Below are positions 32,967 to 42,894 of a stretch of 64,000 bases of DNA, piece after piece. How positions within the stretch are numbered: position 1 is the first letter of the stretch; each line of letters begins with the position of its first letter. This stretch comes from JALYUA01 sp039933215 (GTDB lineage Bacteria; Acidobacteriota; Thermoanaerobaculia; UBA5066; Gp7-AA6). The position numbers and the translations under genes were made by a program. The notes under the pieces are model-generated. The model did no database searches. It was not told where the DNA came from and saw nothing but the letters and a program-made list of their open reading frames with translations. Location: contig JBDTOO010000002.1 of the NCBI GenBank assembly GCA_039933215.1, positions 54,707 to 118,706 on the forward strand, written 5' to 3'.

Positions 32967-34283
32967 ATGAACAGAGCTCCGAGAGCCCGGCGCGGCGCCG
33001 TCCTGTCCCTCCTCCTCGCGATCCTGCCGTGGGCCTCCCTCCGGGCCGTGGAGCCGGACCGCGCGAAGCTCGCCGAGATCCAGAAACGGATCACGGCCTG
33101 CCACGAGAAGAAAGACTGGCCTTGCTTCCTGGAGGCCGCCCGCGAGGCGGTGAAGGAAAATCCCGAGAGTCTCCGCGCTGTGTACAACCTGGCGTGCGCG
33201 GAGGCGCGCAGCGGCGACGCCCCGGCCGCCGCGAAGCGCGTCGAGGTGATCCTCGACCGGAAGTACGACCTCGGCATGGATGCGGATGAGGACCTCGCCG
33301 GCGTCTGGCACTCGCCGACATTCGAAGGCGCCGTGCGGAAGCTCGCCGCCCTGCGAATCCCGGTCGCGTCGAGCTCGGTGGCGTTCCGGCTGCCCGAGAA
33401 AGACCTCGTGACGGAGGGCATCGCGCACGACGCGCGCACGGGCTCCTTCTTCGTGAGCAGCGTCCACCATCGCAAGATCGTGCGCCGCACCGCGGACGGC
33501 CGGGTGTCGGACTTCGTGACCGAAGGACGGGACGGGATCCAGGCCGTGCTCGCCCTGCGCGCCGACTCCGCCCGCCGGATCCTGTGGGCGTGCAGCGCGG
33601 CCCTGCCGGAGATGATCGGCTGGGACAAGAGCCTCGAAGGCTCGACCGCACTCTTCGGGTTCGACCTCGACTCCGGAAGACTCGTCCGCCGCGCCGAGTT
33701 GCCGCCCGGAACGGGCAAGCGCGCTCTGAACGACCTGGCGCTCCTCGCAAACGGCGACGTCTACGTCACCGACAGCCAGGGCTCCGGCGTCTACGTCCTG
33801 AAAGCGGGAAGCTCGCGGCTCGAAGCCTTCGTCGAGCCCGGCGTCTTCCGCTCTCCCCAGGGAATCGCGGCCTCCCGCGACGGGAAGCGTCTCTGGATCG
33901 CGGACTACGGCCTCGGGATCTGGTCGGTCGACCTGGCGACCCGCCGGCGCACCGCCCTGACCGCTCCGGACGACGTGCCGATCGTCGGGGTCGACGCTCT
34001 GCTGGCGAAAAACGGCGCGCTCGTCGTCACGCAGAACGGGATCCGGCCTCAGCGGATCGTCCGGCTGACCCTCGATGCCGCGGGCACCCGCGTGGTTCGG
34101 GCCCGAATCCTGGAGATGAACACACCGGAGCTCACGGAGCCGACCCTCGGCGTCGTCGTCGGACCCGACCTCTTCTACATCGCCAACGCGCAGTGGGAGG
34201 CGTTCGACGAGCAGCGCCGCATCTTCCCGATGGAGAAGCTCCACGAGCCGACGGTCCTCAAAGTCCCCCTGACCGCGCGGTAG
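32967..34283 (+). CDS. Secreted SMP-30/gluconolactonase-like beta-propeller protein
   Basis: The 438-residue protein starts at ATG 32967. A signal peptide (AVLSLLLAILPWASLRA) is followed by a short helical TPR-like segment (LRAVYNLACAEARSGD, about 55-90). A propeller from about 130 on has repeated strands such as GIAHDARTGSFFVSS, DLALLANGDVYVTDSQGSGV and GIAASRDGKRLWIADYGLGI. These are typical of SMP-30/NHL-like propellers; metal ligands cannot be assigned. The role is unknown, perhaps lactone hydrolysis or ligand binding in the periplasm. Confidence 0.75.
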   Translation: MNRAPRARRGAVLSLLLAILPWASLRAVEPDRAKLAEIQKRITACHEKKDWPCFLEAAREAVKENPESLRAVYNLACAEARSGDAPAAAKRVEVILDRKYDLGMDADEDLAGVWHSPTFEGAVRKLAALRIPVASSSVAFRLPEKDLVTEGIAHDARTGSFFVSSVHHRKIVRRTADGRVSDFVTEGRDGIQAVLALRADSARRILWACSAALPEMIGWDKSLEGSTALFGFDLDSGRLVRRAELPPGTGKRALNDLALLANGDVYVTDSQGSGVYVLKAGSSRLEAFVEPGVFRSPQGIAASRDGKRLWIADYGLGIWSVDLATRRRTALTAPDDVPIVGVDALLAKNGALVVTQNGIRPQRIVRLTLDAAGTRVVRARILEMNTPELTEPTLGVVVGPDLFYIANAQWEAFDEQRRIFPMEKLHEPTVLKVPLTAR

Positions 34284-34324
34284 GGGCCTCGCCGGCCCGA
34301 GGGCGGAAGGCCAGAGCGTCCGCT

Positions 34325-34765
34325 CTACTTCTTCTTGCCGGATCCGCCGGTTTTCTTCTTGCCCTCCGCGGAGACGCGCCGGCGGGCGCCGGCATGCGCC
34401 TGCCGGGAGAGAGCCGTGTGAGACGCGGCGCTTCGGCCTTCCCGCTTCAGGGCGCGCGTCGCCGCGCGAGACCGGGCCGGCGAGGGGGACTTCTTCGAAG
34501 CGGAGCGGCCCCTGCCGGCGTCCTGCTTCGCTTTCTTCCGGGTGGACGCGGCGGCCTCGCCCTTCCTGGGAGGAGCGAGCTTCACGCCCGCACGGCGCGC
34601 CTTCGACAGCCCGATCGCGATCGCCTATTTCGCCGAGCGAGCGCCGTGCTTGCCTTCGCGGACGTGGTCCATCTCCTCGCGGACGAACTCCCCGGCCTGG
34701 GTGCTAGCGGCTTTTCCTTCTCTCGCATCCTCGCGCGCGCGCTCGAGAGTCTTCTTTTCCGGCAT
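34325..34765 (-). pseudogene. DUF6496-like basic protein gene interrupted by an in-frame amber codon
   Basis: An ATG at 34765 behind GGAGGTG opens a frame for MPEKKTLERAREDAREG and runs to a TAG at 34627-34625. The same frame continues without a gap: AIAIGLSKARRAGVKLAPPR and a Lys/Arg/Ser/Ala-rich tail to 34325, for a total of 146 residues. In DUF6496-like proteins the junction normally reads ...KQAIAIGLSKAR..., so one CAG-to-TAG change explains the break. The second half lacks a ribosome site. It could be a recent pseudogene, a sequence error, or a read-through case. Confidence 0.7.
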
Positions 34766-34902
34766 GGACACCTCCGCCGGACTTTCAGCAAGGCGATGCC
34801 GATGGTTCGAAGTGACCGGGCAGGAGAGGTGGGAGGCGTTGGCCTCATCGGCCGGCCGGGGACCTCTCGGATCCCCGGCCGCGAGGCCAGGCGAAGCGAG
34901 AC

Positions 34903-35166
34903 TCAGCCGCTGAAACGATCCGAGCCCCCGATCTTCACGAGCTTGTTGTAGACGCCGAAAATGAGCAGGGTCGGCGCCCACTGGCCGATGAAATTGCTCA
35001 CCTTCTTCTCCCCGGCAATCTGGAGTCCGAGCGACGTGACCATCGAGGCCACGGCGGCCCAGAGCCACACGTCGGAAGGAAGCTTCGCGGTCTGCTGCTC
35101 GATCGCGCGGGCGACACGGCCCTCGGTGGGCGGAGTCTTGGAGTCGAGAGTGTTGGCTGCGTCCAT
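34903..35166 (-). CDS. Small membrane protein of 87 residues, unknown function
   Basis: The product starts MDAANTLDSK behind AGGAGG. Two hydrophobic segments are visible, VWLWAAVASMVTSLGLQIAG (near 33-52) and FIGQWAPTLLIFGVYNKLV (near 59-77). It lies between the DUF6496-like gene and ispG, divergent from ispG. Small two-helix proteins of this kind are often found with stress genes; I cannot name it. Confidence 0.65.
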   Translation of the reverse strand: MDAANTLDSKTPPTEGRVARAIEQQTAKLPSDVWLWAAVASMVTSLGLQIAGEKKVSNFIGQWAPTLLIFGVYNKLVKIGGSDRFSG

Positions 35167-35325
35167 GGGAAAAACCTCCTGGAAACTGAAATGAAGTTCT
35201 CGGCGGGCGGGGCCCGCTCGGGGCCGGAGCTGCACCTGCCGTGCCATGCGAAAATTCGCCGCCGGATCGACGTTTCCGGGCCGGTTCCGGCCGGGAAGGT
35301 CGCCGCGCCGTCCCAGGCCATCTGT

Positions 35326-35331
35326 TAGATT
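35326..35331 (+). promoter_or_regulatory. -10 box of ispG
   Basis: TG-TTAGATT, an extended -10 motif, ends 11 bases before the ispG ATG at 35342. RNA would start near 35338, making an almost leaderless message. No full ribosome site is present, only AAAGG. Confidence 0.4.
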
Positions 35332-35341
35332 GAAAGGCCTC

Positions 35342-36598
35342 ATGGAGAGACGGCGCCACGCCTCGGTCGGCGTACGGGTCGGCCGCGTGCAGGTCGGCGG
35401 GGGAGCTCCGGTCGTCGTCCAGTCGATGGCGAACACCGACACCGCCGACGTGGATTCGACGGCCCGGCAATGCATCGAGCTCGCCCGGGCGGGCTCCGAA
35501 ATGGTGCGCATCACGGTCAACGTCCCGGAGGCCGCGCAGGCCGTCCCGGAGATCAAGCGGCGCATGCTCGGGGCGGGCATCGACGCGCCTCTGATCGGCG
35601 ACTTCCACTACAACGGCCACGTACTGCTGACGCGGTTTCCCGAGATGGCCGCGGCCCTCGACAAGTACCGGATCAACCCGGGCAACGTCGGGAAGGGAGC
35701 GCGGCGGGACGAGCAGTTCGCGACGATCTGCCGGATCGCGCAGGAGCACGGGAAACCGGTCCGCATAGGGGTCAACGGCGGCTCCCTGAACCAGGAGCTC
35801 GTCATGGAGAAGATGCAGGAGAACACGGACGGGGACCTCGGGCGCACGTCGGAGGAGATCATCAACGAGTGCATGGTCCTCTCCGCGCTGCAGTCGACCG
35901 ACCTCGCGATCCAGTCCGGGTTGCGCCGGGACCAGATCATCATCTCCTGCAAGGTGTCGCGTCCCCTCGACCTGATCGCCGTGTATCGCGACCTCGCCGC
36001 ACGGACGGAGCAGCCGCTCCACCTCGGTCTCACGGAGGCCGGGATGGGGATGAAAGGCCTCGTCTGGTCCTCGACCGCGATGGGAGTCCTGTTGAACGAG
36101 GGGATCGGCGACACCATCCGCGTCTCCCTGACCCCGCGCCCGGGCGGCGACCGGCGCGAAGAGGTCTACGCGGCGTGCGAGCTGCTGCAGTCTCTCGGCA
36201 TCCGCGCCTTTTCTCCATCGGTGACGGCGTGCCCGGGATGCGGCCGGACGACATCCACGACCTTCCAGGAGCTCGCCGAGCGGATCCAGGGATACATCCG
36301 CGACCAGATGCCGGTCTGGAAGACGCAGTACGAGGGCGTCGAGAACATGACGCTCGCCGTCATGGGCTGCGTCGTCAACGGGCCGGGGGAGTCGAAGGCG
36401 GCCTCGATCGGTATCTCTCTGCCGGGAACGGGCGAGGAACCGCACTGTCCCGTCTATATCGACGGCCAGCACTTCACCACGCTCAAGGGAACCTACGAGG
36501 AGCTCGCCGTCGCCTTCCGCGCGCTGGTCGACGATTACATCGCGACGAAGTACGTCCGGCGGCAAGCGGCGTCCCCGATCCTCGCGACGTCGAGATGA
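35342..36598 (+). CDS. ispG: 4-hydroxy-3-methylbut-2-enyl-diphosphate synthase
   Basis: The 418-residue enzyme carries out the reductive step of the MEP isoprenoid pathway (MEcPP to HMBPP). The N-terminal TIM-barrel part has VQSMANTDTADVDSTARQCI, YRINPGNVGKG and LHLGLTEAGMG. The C-terminal iron-sulfur part supplies the 4Fe-4S ligands: CPGC at 297-300, C343 in MGCVVNGPGESKAA, and a downstream Glu. It is a complete, normal-length copy. I chose ATG 35342 because residues upstream are not conserved and a -10 box sits there. Confidence 0.96.
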   Translation: MERRRHASVGVRVGRVQVGGGAPVVVQSMANTDTADVDSTARQCIELARAGSEMVRITVNVPEAAQAVPEIKRRMLGAGIDAPLIGDFHYNGHVLLTRFPEMAAALDKYRINPGNVGKGARRDEQFATICRIAQEHGKPVRIGVNGGSLNQELVMEKMQENTDGDLGRTSEEIINECMVLSALQSTDLAIQSGLRRDQIIISCKVSRPLDLIAVYRDLAARTEQPLHLGLTEAGMGMKGLVWSSTAMGVLLNEGIGDTIRVSLTPRPGGDRREEVYAACELLQSLGIRAFSPSVTACPGCGRTTSTTFQELAERIQGYIRDQMPVWKTQYEGVENMTLAVMGCVVNGPGESKAASIGISLPGTGEEPHCPVYIDGQHFTTLKGTYEELAVAFRALVDDYIATKYVRRQAASPILATSR

Positions 36599-36690
36599 CG
36601 GCTCGCCACACCGCACGGCTCTTCTTATTCCGGCGGAGTTGTTTTTTCACGCCGGCGCCCGTGGGGCGCGCACGGCGTCAGGAGGGGATG

Positions 36691-37542
36691 ATGAGGAACC
36701 CGATTCGAACCCACGGCCTTGTCGCGGCCTCGATCGTCGCGTTCGGCGCTCTCGTGTGGCCCGCCCCGCCCGCTCGCGCGGCGGATGGCTGCGCCGCGCT
36801 CGGGCTCGGAAACGCGGGCGCGCTCCACGGGGCGCTGACCACCGCGCTGAAGAGCGTGTCCCCCAACAAGACGGAGAATGGCGGGCTCGGAAACCACATG
36901 TGGGCGACGGTCGTGGATCAGGACGGCATCGTCTGCGCCGTGACGTTCACCGGTCCCACGCGCATCAGCCAGTGGCCCGGCAGCCGCGTGATCTCCGCGC
37001 AGAAGGCGAACACGGCGGCGGCCTTCAACCTCCCGAAGGGGGCGGGCGGGACGGTGGACGCGCTCGCCACCGCGAACCTCTGGACCCAGTCCCAGCCGGG
37101 AGGAAGTCTGTTCGGCCTGCAGTTCTCCAACCCGGTCGATCCGGCCGTGGCGTACGGAAACGCCGCGACCGCCGGAGGCGCCTCGAAGTACGGGACCACG
37201 CAGGATCCCCTCGTCGGACGCTTCGTCGGAGGGGTGAACGTCTTCGGAGGGGGGCTCGCGCTCTACGACGCCGCCGGCAGGAAGGTGGGCGCGATCGGCG
37301 TGAGCGGCGACACGTCGTGCGCCGACCACAACATCGCATGGCGGACGCGGCACGCGCTCGGCCTCGATCGTCTGACGGCGGCCGGCATCAAGGGATTGAG
37401 CCCCGCCCCGCGGCAGGACAACATCATCTACGACCTGAATCCGTCCGACAAAGCGCACGCGGCGGACAAGAGCGCGAGCGGCTTCGGCCATCCACTCTGC
37501 GGTTTTGGAGAGCAGAGCATCGTGCTGCCCGCGACGCAGTAA
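36691..37542 (+). CDS. Secreted GlcG/HbpS-family protein
   Basis: The 283-residue protein has a signal peptide ending WPAPPARAA, then a GlcG/HbpS-like domain with MWATVVDQDGIVCAVTFTG, ISAQKANTAAAFNL, and a C-terminal block GGGLALYDAAGRKVGAIGVS. In HbpS this fold binds haem or iron outside the cell. Two internal Cys (in SCADHN and HPLCGFGE) may pair. I chose ATG 36691 over the adjacent ATG 36688 because AGGAGGGG is then correctly spaced. No cognate sensor kinase is next to it. Confidence 0.8.
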   Translation: MRNPIRTHGLVAASIVAFGALVWPAPPARAADGCAALGLGNAGALHGALTTALKSVSPNKTENGGLGNHMWATVVDQDGIVCAVTFTGPTRISQWPGSRVISAQKANTAAAFNLPKGAGGTVDALATANLWTQSQPGGSLFGLQFSNPVDPAVAYGNAATAGGASKYGTTQDPLVGRFVGGVNVFGGGLALYDAAGRKVGAIGVSGDTSCADHNIAWRTRHALGLDRLTAAGIKGLSPAPRQDNIIYDLNPSDKAHAADKSASGFGHPLCGFGEQSIVLPATQ

Positions 37543-37566
37543 ATCCGTTCCCGGAGGGGCGATGTT

Positions 37567-40215
37567 TCAGGGCTTTATCGCCCCTTCCCAGTTGACGATC
37601 ACGCGGATCGGTGACTCGGGAATCGCCTCGTATCGGACCGTTGCGAGGAACCGGGAGCCGTCCGGCATGACGTCGTAAGTCTCGATCCCGGGATCCGGTC
37701 GAAAGAGGGGTCGGGGCGCCTCGATTTCGAGCTTCGAACCGGGATGGACGGGAACCGCCATGAGGGAGCCATCGGGAGCGAGGTAGTAGAGCTCCCGCCC
37801 GTCGGCGCGCCATCGCGGCATCCGGCCCCCCGACGGAGAGATGCGATGCTTGTCCGCGCCGCCCTCGGTCAACGCGGCGTAGACCTCCGGAACCCCCGAT
37901 TCGTTCGACTCGAAGGCGATCCACCGCCCATCGGGCGAAAATCGTGGATTCGTCTCTTGAAATCGGGTGCCGAGCCATGGAAACGGTTTCCTCTCGCCCC
38001 GAAGCGGAAGAAGCCAGATATGCCAGAGGGCCGTCTGGGCCTCGCTCAGGAAGGCGAAGAACCGGCCGTCACGCGAAAAATCCTCGGGCTGCTGCACGCT
38101 CGGAAGCACCAGGAATGGTCTTTCCGAACCGGGAGAGCCGGGGGCGATCTCGAAAACGTCGGGGGGTCCCAGCCGATCGGAGCGGTAGACGAGCTTCGCT
38201 CCGTCCGACGACCACACGGGCATGACCTCGTCGACAGGGTCCGAATGCAGCCTCGTCGAGACGCCGGAGGCGAGCTCCGTGACCCAGACGTCGGATGTCC
38301 CGGTTCGACGTTCTTCGATGTCCGCGGCCGCTCTCGTTCCGTCGGGTGAAATCCGCAGTCCCTTCACCACCACCGGCTCCCCGAGCTGTCCGACGCGCCG
38401 TCCCTGGCGATCGAACCAGAAGACGGAGAGAGGCCGTGGCGCCGTCTGATAGGCGACCACTCCCGTCTGAGACACCGAAAACCTCGCGTGGCTCGGGCCG
38501 AAGAAATAGTGGACGTTGGGAGCGAGCAGATGCGCCTCGCCGCCAAGAACAGCCTTCGTCTCGTCGAAGGGTTGAGCGAACAGGGAGCCCTCCCGAACCG
38601 AGAGCAGGTATCCGGGAGCGGCGTATTCCACCCGGGAGGACACGGCGCCGACGAGCCGATTTTCCCTTTTGTCGAGGGAGCCGAGCCAGAGCTCACGCGG
38701 GCCGAGGCCCGACGGCTTGTTCACGATGTAGAGAAATCGCCGCCCGTCCGGCAGAAAGTGCGGCCAGATGAGGTTGCTCTGGCGGCGTGCCGCGTCGGGC
38801 GCCGCGATGCGGTCGGGCTTTCCACCCGTGTCGGCCACCGCCACGATTCCGGGAGGGTTGAAGTTCGAGAAGAGGATCGTTCCCTGTCGATTCCACGATC
38901 CCACGAGTGCAAATGGCGCGTCGCAGAGCTCTATGGGGGGGCCTCCGCCGGCGGGGATTTTCTTCAGCTTCCCATCCGCGTAGAAGGCGATGAACCGGCT
39001 GTCCGGCGACCAGAAGTGCGCCGTGGCGTCGATCGAGCCCTCGAGCTCGGTCGATTCCTCCGAGTCGATCGGACGGACGAAGATCCGCCGACGGCCCTTC
39101 GAGTACGCCTCGATCCCGAAGCGGGTTCCGTCGGGGGAAACGGACAGGCCGCGCGAGACCTCCGGCGGGGAGTAGACCGTTCCCGGAGGCACGGGAATGG
39201 CGAACCTCATGACCGGTCCCGCGCGGGCTTCGGGAGCCCGCCGGAAAAGCAGCAGTCCAAGGGCCGCCAGAAGAACGGCTCCCGCGACGACAAAGGCCGG
39301 AAGCCTGCGGGCTCGAAGGGGCGGAGCATCCGCCGCGGCGGCCGATTCGCGCGAGATCTCGGAGGCGTGCTCGCGCAGGTTCGTGAGATCGAGCGCGAGG
39401 TCCCGCGAAGAAAGGTAGCGCTCGTCGGGATCTTTGGCGAGACAGCGGGCGATCAACCAGCGCAGCGAAACGGGGGCGAGCGGGGCGAGCGCGTCGATCG
39501 CATCGGGCTCGTCCCGGATGATCGCCGCGAGCGTCTCGGCGGTCGTCTCGTGGGAGAACGCCCGTCGACCCGTCAGCATCTCGTAGACGACGGAGCCGAA
39601 CGAAAACTGGTCGGAGCGGAAGTCGACGGCGCGGCCGCTGGCCTGCTCGGGGGACATATAGCCGACCGTGCCCAGGACCACGCCCGCCCCGGTCGGCTGA
39701 CCGCGGGTCTCCACCTGCGTCGCGCCGGAGTCGGGCCCGCCGACGAGCTTGGCCAGACCGAAATCGAGAATCTTGACGAATCCGTCCTGCGTCACCATCA
39801 GGTTCTCTGGCTTCAAGTCGCGGTGGACGATCCCCGACTGGTGCGCTCGCGCGAGAGCGTCGGCGATCTGCGCGGCGAGGCCGAGGACGCGCCGGAGGGG
39901 GAGCGGGCCGGCCGCGACGAGCTCGCGCAACGTCGATCCCGAGACCAGCTCCATCGCGATCCAGGAGACCGAGCCGGTCTTGCCGACCTCGTAGATCGTG
40001 ACGATGCCGGGATGATTGAGGGCCGAAGCCGCGCGAGCTTCCTGCTCGAAGCGAGAGAGACGATCCGGATCGGAGGCGAGCTCATCCGGCAACACCTTGA
40101 TGGCCACTTCGCGGCGGAGGCGCGGATCGCGCGCGCGCCAGACTTCGCCCATCCCGCCCGCGCCGAGCGGCGCGAGGATCTCGTATGGGCCCAGCCGCGT
40201 GCCGGCTGCGAGCAC
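37567..40215 (-). CDS. Membrane Ser/Thr protein kinase with propeller sensor (kinase 1)
   Basis: The 882-residue protein has a complete Hanks kinase domain (about 8-280): glycine loop LGAGGMGEVWRA, VAIK K40, HRDLKPEN with D133, DFG D151, and APE-like SPEQ near 189. One membrane helix (about 305-324) follows. The extracytoplasmic half is a PD40/TolB-like propeller, repeating SPDGTRFGIEAYSKG, WSPDSRFIAFYADG and WSSDGAKLVYRSDR. It starts at GTG 40215 with GGGGGGAG upstream. It is the most distal of nine kinases, and its kinase domain is less like the others. Confidence 0.93.
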   Translation of the reverse strand: MLAAGTRLGPYEILAPLGAGGMGEVWRARDPRLRREVAIKVLPDELASDPDRLSRFEQEARAASALNHPGIVTIYEVGKTGSVSWIAMELVSGSTLRELVAAGPLPLRRVLGLAAQIADALARAHQSGIVHRDLKPENLMVTQDGFVKILDFGLAKLVGGPDSGATQVETRGQPTGAGVVLGTVGYMSPEQASGRAVDFRSDQFSFGSVVYEMLTGRRAFSHETTAETLAAIIRDEPDAIDALAPLAPVSLRWLIARCLAKDPDERYLSSRDLALDLTNLREHASEISRESAAAADAPPLRARRLPAFVVAGAVLLAALGLLLFRRAPEARAGPVMRFAIPVPPGTVYSPPEVSRGLSVSPDGTRFGIEAYSKGRRRIFVRPIDSEESTELEGSIDATAHFWSPDSRFIAFYADGKLKKIPAGGGPPIELCDAPFALVGSWNRQGTILFSNFNPPGIVAVADTGGKPDRIAAPDAARRQSNLIWPHFLPDGRRFLYIVNKPSGLGPRELWLGSLDKRENRLVGAVSSRVEYAAPGYLLSVREGSLFAQPFDETKAVLGGEAHLLAPNVHYFFGPSHARFSVSQTGVVAYQTAPRPLSVFWFDRQGRRVGQLGEPVVVKGLRISPDGTRAAADIEERRTGTSDVWVTELASGVSTRLHSDPVDEVMPVWSSDGAKLVYRSDRLGPPDVFEIAPGSPGSERPFLVLPSVQQPEDFSRDGRFFAFLSEAQTALWHIWLLPLRGERKPFPWLGTRFQETNPRFSPDGRWIAFESNESGVPEVYAALTEGGADKHRISPSGGRMPRWRADGRELYYLAPDGSLMAVPVHPGSKLEIEAPRPLFRPDPGIETYDVMPDGSRFLATVRYEAIPESPIRVIVNWEGAIKP

Positions 40216-40269
40216 CTATCTCCCCCCGGAAAGCGCTTCAGTCCCGTTCATGACGACGACCGCGTCCCG

Positions 40270-42837
40270 TCACCGAGCCCCGTTGACGATGAAGAGGGAC
40301 GATCGATAACGACGCGAGGTGTAGGCGTAACTCTTTTCGTCGGGGGACATGATGAGCGCGAAGACCTGGACGACGCCGGTCAGGTCGGCGGGTCCCACCG
40401 TCCGGACGAGATCCCGGCGGCCGGACGCGAGGTCCAAGCGCTCGATTCGGATCGGCACCTCCCAGTCCCGCCCGGTGAGGACCGATTTGCCGTCGGCGCC
40501 CCATCGAATGGGGATGTCGTCCGGCTTCGATCCGGGCACCGGCGTCCCTCTTCCGCCCTCGGAGGGGTAGACCTCGAGCCCCGCGGAACCCAGCACGAGA
40601 ATGCGCCGCCCGTCGGGGGAGACTTGCCCGAGACTGCGGTCTTCCGGCGTGACGGGCCGCGGCTTTCCACCGGAAATGCCCTGGGAATAGCAGCGGACGC
40701 CGCGGCCGGACTCGTGCCCGCACAGGAGAAGGGTCCTGCCGTCCGGGAAGAAGGAGGCGTTCTCGTAGGCGATGACGGGCCCGGTCTCGACCGTCTTCGT
40801 CTGCCCCGGCCCGATCGGGTAGAGGACGATGCGTTCGGGCTTCGACGGGACGGTAACGAGCGCCCACTTGCCGTCCGGGGAGAGGTCCTGGGCCCATCCG
40901 TCTCCGAGCCGAACGGCCGGCGACCCGTCCGTTCCCCGGACACACGCGGAGGACATGGGTCCGAGGCTCGGGTTCTCCTCGGTGAAGAGGACGGTCCGCG
41001 CGTCCGCCGTGATCGCCGCCGGAATCGTCAGATCGAGCCAAGACATCTCGCGCTCGCGGGTCTGGCCGGGCGGCAGCACGAACGCCTCGAGAGCATGATC
41101 GTCCCTCGTGACGAGCTGGCGGCCGTCCCTGGCGACGTCGTGGATCGTCAGGCCGCCGGGGCTCTGGAGGACGGTGCGCCGCCGTCCCTGGAGGTTCACG
41201 GCGTAGATCCGTGTGTTCTGGTAATCGCTGCCGGCGCCGAAGAGCACCTCTCGTCCGTCGGGAGACCAGGCGACTCCCTCCTCGGCCCAATAACCCTCGG
41301 AGAGGACGGTCTTCTTGCCGGCCAGATCGACGACGGCCACGGAGCCGCGGTCGTCGAAACGTTGAGGGTGCTCCATCAGGGCGATCGACTTCCCGTCCGG
41401 AGAGAAACGCGGATCCGAGAAGTAGCCTCCCGTTTCCGCGAGGACTTTCCCGAGTGGGAACTCGAGGCGATCCTTGCCGCCCACGTTGCGGATCAGCGCG
41501 AGGTCGGATCCGTCGGGGCACCAGTCGGCCTCCCGAACGTTCTCCTGGATCTCGCGAGGACCGCCACCCTCGAGCGGCATGCGCGCGAGCGTGCCGGTGA
41601 AGAGCTTGTGCCGCACGTAACGGGCATTCGTCAGGATGGCCAGCTCGCCGCGGCTCGAGATCGACAGGAGCTGGACCCCTTTGACACCGACGGGAGCGAC
41701 GCCGGGAGCGCCGGGCCGGATCGTGTAGAGCTCGGGAGCGTTTCCCGCCGAAGCGGAGGAGAAGACGATAGTCTTCCCGTCCGGCGCGAAGCGCGCGCCG
41801 AAGACGGGCTGCAGCCGCGTCGTGAGCTGAGTGAACTGGAGCTCCTCCGACGACCCGCGGTTCGCCATACGCCGCCCCGCGACGTATGCGCCCGCGATCG
41901 CGAGGAGGCCAAGAGCCGCGGCGGCCCCGAGCGGGACGCGCCGGCGTGGGGAAGTGGAGACCGCCCCGCCGCGCGCGCCGCCGGAAACGTTCGAGAGCAC
42001 CTCGAGATCGAAGGCGAGGTCGCGCGCGGATTGGAACCTCTGTTCGGGATTCTTCTCGAGGCAGTGTCGGACGATCCGCTCGAGACCCGGCGCGAAGTTG
42101 CGGTTCGTGGCGGAAATGTCCGGCGGATCCTCCTTCAAAATGGCCGACATGGTGTCGGCCGCCGAGTCCCCCTGGAACGCCCGCTGCCCGGCGAGCATCT
42201 CGTAGAGGATCGCGCCGAAAGAAAACATGTCGCTCCGGGCATCCGCAGGACGGCCCCGCACCTGCTCGGGCGACATATAGCCGAGCGTGCCGAGAACCAT
42301 CCCGGGCTCGGTGCCCACCGTCGCGGTGGGAAGGTTCGTCGCCTGCGAGCCTTCTTCGAGGTGCGTGAGCTTCGCCAGACCGAAGTCTAAAATCTTGACC
42401 CGGCCGTCCTTCGTGACGAAGAGGTTCTCGGGCTTCAGGTCCCGGTGGACGATGCCCTTCTCGTGCGCGGCGGCGAGGCCGTGGGCGATCTGGATCGCAT
42501 AGTCGATCGCCTTGCGGGGGGAGAGGCCTCCCGCCAGCGCCTGCCGCAGCGTCTCGCCTTCGAGCAGCTCCTGGACGACGTAGGGCGCGCCCTCGTGCTC
42601 GCCGACGTCGAGGACCGCGGTGATGTTGGGGTGGTTCAGCACGCCCGCAGCGCGCGCCTCCTGCTCGAAGCGTCGCAGACGGTCCGCGTCGGCGGAGAAC
42701 GAGGCCGGAAGCACCTTGATCGCGACGTCGCGCCCGAGCCGCGTGTCCTTCGCCCGATAAACCTCTCCCATCCCGCCCGCCCCGATCGGCGCGAGGATCT
42801 CGTATGGGCCGAGGCGGGTCCCTGTTTTCAGAGCCAA
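40270..42837 (-). CDS. Membrane Ser/Thr protein kinase with propeller sensor (kinase 2)
   Basis: The 855-residue protein has K41 (VAIK), D133 (HRD), D151 (DFG) and SPEQ near 189, and a membrane helix at about 301-320. The sensor is a PD40-type propeller with repeats such as FAPDGKTIVFSSA, FSPDGKSIALMEHP and WSPDGREVLFGAG. The first 100 residues are nearly identical to kinases 3 and 8. It starts at TTG 42837. A TAGGCT -10-like hexamer lies 9 bases upstream. Confidence 0.93.
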   Translation of the reverse strand: MALKTGTRLGPYEILAPIGAGGMGEVYRAKDTRLGRDVAIKVLPASFSADADRLRRFEQEARAAGVLNHPNITAVLDVGEHEGAPYVVQELLEGETLRQALAGGLSPRKAIDYAIQIAHGLAAAHEKGIVHRDLKPENLFVTKDGRVKILDFGLAKLTHLEEGSQATNLPTATVGTEPGMVLGTLGYMSPEQVRGRPADARSDMFSFGAILYEMLAGQRAFQGDSAADTMSAILKEDPPDISATNRNFAPGLERIVRHCLEKNPEQRFQSARDLAFDLEVLSNVSGGARGGAVSTSPRRRVPLGAAAALGLLAIAGAYVAGRRMANRGSSEELQFTQLTTRLQPVFGARFAPDGKTIVFSSASAGNAPELYTIRPGAPGVAPVGVKGVQLLSISSRGELAILTNARYVRHKLFTGTLARMPLEGGGPREIQENVREADWCPDGSDLALIRNVGGKDRLEFPLGKVLAETGGYFSDPRFSPDGKSIALMEHPQRFDDRGSVAVVDLAGKKTVLSEGYWAEEGVAWSPDGREVLFGAGSDYQNTRIYAVNLQGRRRTVLQSPGGLTIHDVARDGRQLVTRDDHALEAFVLPPGQTREREMSWLDLTIPAAITADARTVLFTEENPSLGPMSSACVRGTDGSPAVRLGDGWAQDLSPDGKWALVTVPSKPERIVLYPIGPGQTKTVETGPVIAYENASFFPDGRTLLLCGHESGRGVRCYSQGISGGKPRPVTPEDRSLGQVSPDGRRILVLGSAGLEVYPSEGGRGTPVPGSKPDDIPIRWGADGKSVLTGRDWEVPIRIERLDLASGRRDLVRTVGPADLTGVVQVFALIMSPDEKSYAYTSRRYRSSLFIVNGAR

Positions 42838-42894
42838 GGTGGCGAAAGCCTACCAGCGGGCCAGGGAGCCGCGGGCCCGGCGGCCTCGCGCCGG

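Noticed and set aside
38488..42390. A 1300-codon open frame on the plus strand across kinases 1 and 2
   Set aside because: It is antisense to two well-conserved kinases, has no domain sense, and arises from GC-rich codon structure.
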